A stretch of DNA of 64,000 bases, taken from CAXBBB01 sp963841855 (GTDB lineage Bacteria; Bacteroidota; Rhodothermia; Rhodothermales; BA12). The notes below the pieces were generated by a model. It ran no database searches and was not told the origin of the DNA. It was given only the letters and a program-made list of their open reading frames with translations. Shown in pieces: positions 58,201 through 64,000 of the stretch. Numbering within the stretch: the stretch's first letter is position 1; the number at the start of each line of letters is the position of its first letter. The stretch spans positions 558,001 through 622,000 of the forward strand of contig CAWJEJ010000001.1 of assembly GCA_963841855.1 (NCBI GenBank). Direction: 5' to 3'. Made by a program: the position numbers and the translations under genes.

Positions 58201-60381
58201 TTACATCACCTCTTCCTCGTACTCGGCGTTGTGGACGAGCAGGACGGTCCCGACGGCGAGCGAGAACGCTTCGAGGCGCTCGCCATACGCTTCGATGTCG
58301 GCCTCGCGGGGCACCTGCATCCCTAAGACGGTCAGGTCTACGTCGCGGCTGTGGACGGCGAACAGGTCGGTGATCGACTGGTCTTTGCGCTTGACGACCA
58401 GTTCGACACGCGCCTCGACGCGGACTTCGTCGAGCAGCTCGGCCATGTGCGCGCGGATTTGCTCCTCGCCCTCCAAGCTCTCCACGACGCGCGTCAGGCG
58501 CAGTTCGGCGTTGTCCCAGTCGCGGCTGCGGCTGACGAGGTAGCCCAGCAGCAGCATCAGGTCGCCGTTACCGCCTCTGCCACCCCACCACACGTTGACG
58601 ACGCGCTGATTGCCAAATCCCTTCTCGTCGTCGACGTTGAGGAAGATCGTCGACTTCTGGAGCGCCGCCATCTCGCGGAGCACGCCGAGGAGCTTGACGC
58701 GGCCTTGGGGAGCCGCGCTCCATCCCATCAAGACGGTATTTGATTCGAGCGCACCGATGCCGTGCGACTGGGCGACCGAAACGGCACCGCGCCCAAAGTC
58801 TTGGACGACGCTCGTCTCGGCGAACGCGTTCATTCCGCGCTCCTGGATGAAGCCCTTGATGCGCTTCTCGGCCATCTGCCGCAACTTGACCTTGTCGCTC
58901 TCATCGGACGCGCCGGTGATGAGCTGGACGAACGTGACGATGCCGCGCCCCAGGCTCAGCCACTTGGCCAGCGCGACCAATCGTTCGCGGTTGTGCGGCT
59001 GTCCGGTAAAGACGAGCAGGTTGGGACGCCAGTTGCGGCCTTCGGGCGGTCGGCGCTCGAGGTGGAGTAGTGCGAAGCGGGCCAGGCTGGTCCAGATGCC
59101 GCTGCGCACGTCGCCCCAAGCGCGCACCATGCCGCGCCTGCGGAGTGCGAAGAAGATCCCGTACGACACGACAATGGCGGCAATCGTGGCGGGAACGTTG
59201 ATCAAGAACATCGCGCCGTAGCAGCCCAGCGCGCCGAGCAGCGAGACCGCCAGCGGGACCTTGAAGCGCGGGCGGAAGCTCGGGTTGCCGACGGCCTTCT
59301 CGATCGCCGCGACCAGGTTGACCATGCCGTACGTGTTCAGGAAGAACATCGTGATGATCGGCGCGACCACGTCGAGATCGCCCATCCAGATCACGGCCAG
59401 CGCGACGATACCGGTCATCAGGATCGCCATGCGCGGCTCGGTCGGACTGCCCATCTGACTCGCCATCCAGCGCGGCACGACCCGGTCACCAGCGATGGCC
59501 TGCAGCGTCCGGGGCGCCGCCAGTACGCTGCCCAGGGCGGACGAAAGGGTACTCGCCGCCACGCCTGCCAGGATCAGGATCGGGACGCTCGAGATGTCGG
59601 CCATGATGCCCGTGTTCGAGATCAGCTCTTCGGCCGTCGCCCGAAACGCAAACCACACCGCCGCGCCGATGTAGACGACAGCCGTGATGAGGATCGAAGC
59701 GATCGTGCCGTAGGGAATGCTCTTGCTCGGGTCTTTCAAATCGCCCGACAGACTGATGCCGACCTCGATGCCCGTCACAGCCGGAAAGAAGACGGCGAAC
59801 ACGACCCAGAACGAGATGCCTTCGGTGTAGCTGTTGGCCAGGTTGGGCGAGACGAAATCGCCCCAGCCGCCGGTAAAGAACGAGATCAGCGCGGCGACGA
59901 GGATCGCCAGGATGCCGTATTGGATCTTGAGCGCAAAGTCCGCTCCCACCCACGCGATCACGACGAAGAGCAGCGCTACGGCCGTCGAGATCAGTCGCGG
60001 GTCGAGTCCCACCATTACCGCCGACATCGCCTCGGTGAAGCCGATGATGTAGAACGCGACGGATATGGCTTGCGACAGGTAGAGCGGAATGCCGATCGCG
60101 CCACCGATCTCCAGCCCTAGCGAGCGCGAGATCAGATAGTAGTTGCCGCCCGCTTTGACGTCCATGCTCGTCGCAATCGCCGAGAGCGACAGGCCGGTCA
60201 TGAACGAGATCGCGTTGGCCAACCCGATGATGATGAGCGCGCCCCACAATCCTGCCTGGCCGACGACCCATCCCGTCCGCAAGAACAGGATGATGCCCAG
60301 GATGGTGAGCACGTTGGGCGTGAAGACACCCTTGAAGGTGCCGAATCGCCCGGCAGTGGGCGCAGCGGTTGCGTCGGCCAT
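58201..60381 (-). CDS. SLC12-like (Na-K-Cl cotransporter family) amino-acid/cation permease
   Basis: A 726-residue APC-superfamily transporter. Residues 1-~430 hold about 12 transmembrane helices with the SLC12 block FTPNVLTILGIILFLRTGWVVG and GGNYYLISRSLG, and a cytoplasmic domain follows with NWRPNLLVFTGQPHNRERL. Such bacterial homologues move chloride-coupled cations or amino acids; the substrate here is unknown. The ATG at 60381 begins the conserved N-terminus; a longer frame upstream is not homologous. Confidence 0.88.
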   Translation of the reverse strand: MADATAAPTAGRFGTFKGVFTPNVLTILGIILFLRTGWVVGQAGLWGALIIIGLANAISFMTGLSLSAIATSMDVKAGGNYYLISRSLGLEIGGAIGIPLYLSQAISVAFYIIGFTEAMSAVMVGLDPRLISTAVALLFVVIAWVGADFALKIQYGILAILVAALISFFTGGWGDFVSPNLANSYTEGISFWVVFAVFFPAVTGIEVGISLSGDLKDPSKSIPYGTIASILITAVVYIGAAVWFAFRATAEELISNTGIMADISSVPILILAGVAASTLSSALGSVLAAPRTLQAIAGDRVVPRWMASQMGSPTEPRMAILMTGIVALAVIWMGDLDVVAPIITMFFLNTYGMVNLVAAIEKAVGNPSFRPRFKVPLAVSLLGALGCYGAMFLINVPATIAAIVVSYGIFFALRRRGMVRAWGDVRSGIWTSLARFALLHLERRPPEGRNWRPNLLVFTGQPHNRERLVALAKWLSLGRGIVTFVQLITGASDESDKVKLRQMAEKRIKGFIQERGMNAFAETSVVQDFGRGAVSVAQSHGIGALESNTVLMGWSAAPQGRVKLLGVLREMAALQKSTIFLNVDDEKGFGNQRVVNVWWGGRGGNGDLMLLLGYLVSRSRDWDNAELRLTRVVESLEGEEQIRAHMAELLDEVRVEARVELVVKRKDQSITDLFAVHSRDVDLTVLGMQVPREADIEAYGERLEAFSLAVGTVLLVHNAEYEEEVM

Positions 60382-60497
60382 GAGGTAAAAGTAAGAGCAG
60401 CGCGCAAGGTAACCGACGCTGCTCCCCGCTTGGGTGAAGAGCGCGAATCGGAACGGCGCCCACACGCCTTCGTAATCGCTTCAAACGCCCGACGCCC

Positions 60498-60773
60498 ATG
60501 GCCCCGCTCATCGACACGCCCCGCAACCGCGCCCTCGCCCAACGCCTCGCCGATCTGACGGGGCAGTCGCCCGAAGATGCGACCGAGCACGCACTGAATG
60601 CGCAACTTCAAGTAACACAGGTTCGAGCTCCGGTCCGAGAACGATCGCCAGAAGAACGAGAACGCATCCGGCAAATCATAAAAGAAGTGCAAGCCCGCGT
60701 CGCCGCACTTCCCCTCCTCGACGACCGACCCCACGGAGAAATTTTGTACGACGAAGACGGGTTGCCTGCATGA
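60498..60773 (+). CDS. VapB-type antitoxin (PSK/Rv0623-like)
   Basis: A 91-residue protein with an N-terminal ribbon/helix region (APLIDTPRNRALAQRLADLTGQSPEDATEHALNAQL) and the C-terminal toxin-binding tail (LPLLDDRPHGEILYDEDGLP). That tail is typical of the VapB group described for Rv0623. It overlaps the PIN-domain gene by four bases (ATGA), the classic antitoxin-toxin arrangement. Confidence 0.85.
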   Translation: MAPLIDTPRNRALAQRLADLTGQSPEDATEHALNAQLQVTQVRAPVRERSPEERERIRQIIKEVQARVAALPLLDDRPHGEILYDEDGLPA

Positions 60774-61174
60774 CCGAATACGTCGTCGATACCTCAGCCT
60801 TGATCGCCATCATTCTTGGAGAGAAAACGACCCTGCGGTTACTTACTGCTTGCGATCGAGCGGACGCACTCTATTTGTCGGCGGGCAGTTTGCTCGAAAC
60901 ACGTATCGTACTGCACCGGAAGAAGGGAAGGGTAAGCAGGACAGAAGTCGACGCACTCATCGACGCTCTTAACATCACCATCGTCCCCGTAAGCGAAGCG
61001 CAGGCCAACCTTGCTGCCGACGCGTACGCGCGCTTCGGCAAGGGGCAAGGCCACCCGGCACAACTCAACTTCGGCGACTGCTTCTCCTACGCGCTCGCCA
61101 AAGAGCGCGACGCACCGCTGCTCTTCGTAGGCGACGACTTCTCGCAGACTGACCTCGAACTCGCGCTCGGCTGA
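60770..61174 (+). CDS. VapC-type PIN-domain ribonuclease toxin
   Basis: A 134-residue PIN toxin. Acidic metal ligands are visible: Asp7 (YVVDTSALIAI), Glu43 (LLETRIVL), Asp103 (NFGDCFSYALA) and Asp122-123 (FVGDDFSQTDL). VapC proteins cleave specific RNAs, often tRNA or the sarcin-ricin loop. With the preceding antitoxin it forms a complete module. Confidence 0.9.
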   Translation: MTEYVVDTSALIAIILGEKTTLRLLTACDRADALYLSAGSLLETRIVLHRKKGRVSRTEVDALIDALNITIVPVSEAQANLAADAYARFGKGQGHPAQLNFGDCFSYALAKERDAPLLFVGDDFSQTDLELALG

Positions 61175-61248
61175 TGGCGCCGGATCTGTGCACGCCCGAG
61201 CAAACGGATCAGGTCGAGTACGTCGGCCGAGAAGTGAGCGGCGTTCAC
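61087..61248 (-). pseudogene. Truncated start of a nucleotidyltransferase-like gene
   Basis: Starting with a GTG at 61248 that overlaps the upstream stop (GTGA), the frame reads NAAHFSADVLDLIRLL, which resembles the N-terminus of DUF6036-type nucleotidyltransferases. It then runs into the 3' end of vapC without the GGxxx nucleotidyl motif. I read it as the first ~17 codons of a gene lost when the VapBC module or a deletion arrived. Confidence rests on recollection of the family start. Confidence 0.4.
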
Positions 61249-61427
61249 TTGGCCCGCTCGCTCTCGCGCGTGTCGGGGCAATCGTCGCCGTAGACGCGGC
61301 GCTCGAGTTCTCGGGCCGCCGCTTGCCGCTCCTCGGGCGTCATGGCTAGCTGCTGCTGCACGTCCCACGCGTCGGCCTCTTCAAAACTGCGAGCGATGTG
61401 GACTTCGAGCGTGCGGCGCTTGGGCAT
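61245..61427 (-). CDS. Small charged protein, partner-like gene of a nucleotidyltransferase
   Basis: A 60-residue protein: MPKRRTLEVHIARSFEEADA then the helical segment LAMTPEERQAAARELERRVYG and a charged tail. Proteins of this form usually precede nucleotidyltransferase genes, probably as a toxin-antitoxin-like or other paired unit. Here the partner is truncated (61087-61248). Upstream frame before ATG 61427 is a shadow of SulP. Confidence 0.6.
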   Translation of the reverse strand: MPKRRTLEVHIARSFEEADAWDVQQQLAMTPEERQAAARELERRVYGDDCPDTRESERAK

Positions 61428-61479
61428 GGAGGCGGGAAACGGTGCTTTCGCACTACGCCCGCGCCGCGTGCTGTTTCCC

Positions 61480-63006
61480 TCAGTGGCCCGCAGCGAGTTC
61501 GGCGCCCGGCTTGTCGTGGACAGCGACGCGCTCGACCAAGTCGGCGCTGCGCCCGCCCAGGCCGACGATGCGGGCGTCGATGCCGCGCTTGCGGAAGCGC
61601 AAGATGGCTTTGTCCAGAGCGGCGACGGCACTCGCGTCCCACACGCTGGACTTGGACAGGTCGACGACGACGCGGTCTACGTCTTCTTGAAAGTCGAAGT
61701 GATCCAGAAAGCCCGTCACCGTCACGAAGAAGAGGTTACCGACGACCGTATAGGTGCGCGTCCGGCCGTCGTCCGAGAGGGTGTCCTCCATGAACGCAAC
61801 GTCGGCGACGTGCCGGGCGAAGAGCAGGGCCGAGAGCACGATGCCGACGAACACGCCCAGTGCCAGGTTATGGGTGTAGAGCACGACACCGACGGTTGTC
61901 ACCATGACGAGCGTTTCCGTAAACGGCAGCTTGTCGACGCGCAGGCTCGACCAGTCGAACGTGCCGATCGACACCATGAACATGACGGCCACCAGCGCGC
62001 CCATCGGGATCAGCACCAAGTAGTCTGACAGCACGAGGATGAACAGCAGCAGAAACGCTCCGGCCGCGAACGTCGACAGCCTGCCGCGTCCGCCCGATTT
62101 GACGTTGATGACCGACTGCCCAATCATCGCGCATCCGGCCATTCCGCCAAAGAAGCCCGTGATCACGTTGGCGATGCCCTGCCCGCGCGACTCGACGTTT
62201 TTGTCGCTCGGCGTATCGGTCATCTCGTCGACGATGCTCGCCGTCAGCAGCGACTCGATCAGGCCGACCAGCGCCAGCGCTAGCGAGACGGGAAAGATAA
62301 TCGCCAGCGTCTCCAGGTTCAGCGGCACGTTGGGGATGCCGAAGGCGGGGAGCGCGGTGGGAAGCTCGCCCATGTCACCGACGGTCATCAGGCCGCCGCC
62401 GCCCGTTGCGACGATCAGAACGGTCAGCCCCAAGATGGCGATCAGCGGCGACGGAATGGCCGTCGTCAGGCGCGGCAGCCCGTAGATGATCGCCAGTCCG
62501 CCCGCCACGATGGCGTACATCAGCCAGCCCTCGCCGACGAAGAGCGGAAGCTGCGCCATGAAGATCAAAATCGCCAGCGCGTTGACGAAGCCGGTCAGAA
62601 CCGCTTTGGGGACGAACTTCATGTAGCGTCCCAAGCGAAAGATGCCGAACAGGACCTGGAGAACACCCGTCAGAATCGCCGCGGCGAACAGGTATTCGAG
62701 CCCGTGCTCGGCGACGAGCGTGATCATGACGAGCGCCATCGCGCCCGTTGCCGCCGAGATCATCGCCGGGCGCCCACCGACGAACGCCGTCGTGCACGCG
62801 ATGATGAACGACGCATAGAGCCCGACTTTAGGATCGACGCCCGCGATGATCGAGAACGCGATGGCTTCGGGAATCAGCGCCAGCGCGACGACGATGCCCG
62901 CCAGCAGATCGGCGCGGACGTTGCCGAACCATTGCTCCGCAATCGTGCGGCGCGAGGGGAGCGAGAGACCGTAGCGGCGGTCCCCGAAAATCTTGGATAT
63001 GTTCAA
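61480..63006 (-). CDS. SulP family anion transporter with STAS domain
   Basis: A 508-residue transporter, probably for sulfate or bicarbonate. The membrane domain (about 1-390) has the SulP start NVRADLLAGIVVALALIPEAIAFSIIAGVDPKVGLYASF, with characteristic VNALAILIFMAQLP. The STAS domain (about 400-500) has VVDLSKSSVWDASAVAALDKAIL, with the loop serine where anti-sigma-antagonist homologues are phosphorylated. Carbonic anhydrase is not adjacent, so BicA-type bicarbonate transport is not supported by context. Confidence 0.92.
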   Translation of the reverse strand: MNISKIFGDRRYGLSLPSRRTIAEQWFGNVRADLLAGIVVALALIPEAIAFSIIAGVDPKVGLYASFIIACTTAFVGGRPAMISAATGAMALVMITLVAEHGLEYLFAAAILTGVLQVLFGIFRLGRYMKFVPKAVLTGFVNALAILIFMAQLPLFVGEGWLMYAIVAGGLAIIYGLPRLTTAIPSPLIAILGLTVLIVATGGGGLMTVGDMGELPTALPAFGIPNVPLNLETLAIIFPVSLALALVGLIESLLTASIVDEMTDTPSDKNVESRGQGIANVITGFFGGMAGCAMIGQSVINVKSGGRGRLSTFAAGAFLLLFILVLSDYLVLIPMGALVAVMFMVSIGTFDWSSLRVDKLPFTETLVMVTTVGVVLYTHNLALGVFVGIVLSALLFARHVADVAFMEDTLSDDGRTRTYTVVGNLFFVTVTGFLDHFDFQEDVDRVVVDLSKSSVWDASAVAALDKAILRFRKRGIDARIVGLGGRSADLVERVAVHDKPGAELAAGH

Positions 63007-63191
63007 CAGATCGTGCGGTCGGCGTGGGAGCGAGCGGCGGACTCGGGCGCCGAGGTCGCGTCCCGCGTGGACGGCTCGGCAGCGCTAAAATGACGCGCAG
63101 AATACATGCCGCCCTGTGCCGATATCGTGTAGAAATAAGGTGGAAGCGCTTGTCTTCTCGCAATCCGCGCGTCCTCGCCTACCGCTCTCCG

Positions 63192-63461
63192 CTAAGAGCC
63201 GATGTCCGAACTGTCGCGCTCGCCGTCGATGCCTTTGTAGAGCCAGTCCGAGAACAGGCTGTCGAAGAGCGGCGTGATGACGTAGTTGAGCAGCGGCACC
63301 AGAATGCCCGTCGTGATGAGCAGTTTGACCGGGATCGACGGGTCGATGGGCGCCCACTTGATGCCGTACGAAATCACGACGAGAATCGGGTAGAGACCGA
63401 GCCATTTGACGAGCATCAGCTTCCAGGTGGGCGGCGAGGCGCCTGCTTTCGGATCTCCCAT
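63192..63461 (-). CDS. Small two-helix membrane protein
   Basis: An 89-residue protein with two transmembrane helices (VKWLGLYPILVVISYGIKW and LITTGILVPLLNYVITPLFD) and polar ends. Coding appearance is good, with no low complexity in the helices. The family is unknown. It lies next to the broken SRPBCC gene and on the same strand. Confidence 0.65.
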   Translation of the reverse strand: MGDPKAGASPPTWKLMLVKWLGLYPILVVISYGIKWAPIDPSIPVKLLITTGILVPLLNYVITPLFDSLFSDWLYKGIDGERDSSDIGS

Positions 63462-63526
63462 GTCGGCGAGTTTGGTGGATAGCGTGCTGCTACCCTCGCC
63501 CCGGCCGCTCGGTTGGGACGACGCCG

Positions 63527-63957
63527 TTACGCTGCTCGCTCGGCGCGGGCTTTTAGCGCCGCGTTCATCGCCTCGATCCGCGACGCGTGTCGGTGTCCAG
63601 ACTTTTGCGCAGTATCGGCACGAGCAGGCCGCCGAACGTCTCGCCGTGATGAAAGCGCGTCCCCTCGCCCAGCGGCTCGAGTCGGAAAAAGTGCTCGCCC
63701 GCGAAGATCCATCCCACGCCCAGCGTGCCGCGCCACACCAACGCGCGATTCGGATCGGCTTCCAGGACAACCGGTTTGAACGTCATCGGCTTCTTTCCGG
63801 GCGGGCCGAGCACGATGCGCAGCCGCTCGCCGACAGTCACGGCGCCGCTGATCGCGCGGATGAACGGATTTCACTCGGAATGCAGCGCAAAATCGGTCAA
63901 CACGTGCCAGACGCGCTCGGGCGAGGCGGCGATGTCGATGTGCGTTTCGATAGTCAT
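63527..63957 (-). pseudogene. SRPBCC (polyketide cyclase/START-like) gene with stop and frameshift
   Basis: The reconstructed product is MTIETHIDIAASPERVWHVL..., a SRPBCC ligand-binding domain. At codon 29 the expected conserved Trp (SEWNPFIR) is TGA (63871-63873). Near the end (63575-63577) one base is missing, so the conserved tail EAMNAALKARAERAA lies in another frame. Both lesions are needed to explain the pattern. It is either a decayed gene or two sequence errors at the window edge. Confidence 0.75.
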
Positions 63958-64000
63958 GTGCGCGGGGGTGGTTCGCCACGACTACGAAGCCTCGCGTTCG

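Noticed and set aside
63871..63873. Alternative genetic code reading TGA as Trp
   Set aside because: Several intact genes in the window (acyl-CoA dehydrogenase, rmlD-like, secE) end with TGA, so TGA works as a stop.

Overview
The window is a G+C-rich chromosomal segment (two 60-base lines I counted in ordinary genes gave 58% and 67%). It most likely comes from a member of the Bacteroidota/Rhodothermota lineage. The evidence is a PorW/SprE-type type IX secretion (T9SS) lipoprotein, two T9SS C-terminal sorting domains, ribosomal genes mostly without Shine-Dalgarno sequences, and a TAnnTTTG-type -7 promoter box before rpsL. Genus cannot be fixed from the sequence alone. No phage, insertion sequence or CRISPR array is visible. 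Base-composition evidence of transfer is strong at one place only (about 30.1-31.2 kb).

Layout. 0-9.6 kb: biotin carboxylase accC, glycine cleavage gcvH, CreD-like membrane protein, TatD nuclease, a LytS/LytTR two-component pair with a PDZ sensor, and a SpoIID-like protein. 9.6-13.8 kb: fatty-acid cluster (acyl-CoA dehydrogenase, acyl-CoA synthetase, TetR regulator with a candidate operator). 13.9-19.2 kb: envelope genes (toastrack-type protein, phosphodiester glycosidase lipoprotein, VanX-like dipeptidase) and a methyltransferase. 19.3-36.5 kb, all on the minus strand: the core translation/transcription run rpsL-rpsG-fusA-tuf-tRNA(Trp)-secE-nusG-[rmlD-like insert]-rplK-rplA-rplJ-rplL-rpoB-rpoC. 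36.6-44.6 kb: ftsH, the T9SS lipoprotein, a small lipoprotein, pyruvate kinase and a coupled pair of unknown genes. 44.8-53.1 kb: SDR/DUF2867 protein, glutamate dehydrogenase, MFS exporter, cupin, second biotin carboxylase and a multi-pass acyltransferase-like protein. 53.1-64 kb: orphan T9SS domain, clpB, an RCC1-repeat T9SS cargo, SLC12-like and SulP transporters, a VapBC module beside a truncated nucleotidyltransferase locus, and a broken SRPBCC gene at the end.

What stands out. (1) An rmlD-type sugar-nucleotide reductase of about 45% G+C sits between nusG and rplK, where other genomes normally have nothing. (2) rplA and fusA are each interrupted by one extra base, and the SRPBCC gene carries a Trp-to-TGA change and a one-base loss. 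These are either assembly errors or real lesions; read-level checking decides. (3) The rpsL leader holds a promoter-like box followed by a terminator-like hairpin, which suggests attenuation of the str operon. (4) An orphan T9SS sorting domain, dispersed palindromic repeats and a truncated toxin-antitoxin-like locus mark small-scale remodelling. I found no convincing wholly new multi-gene system. The insert in the ribosomal operon and the unknown coupled pair at 43.9-44.6 kb are the best leads.
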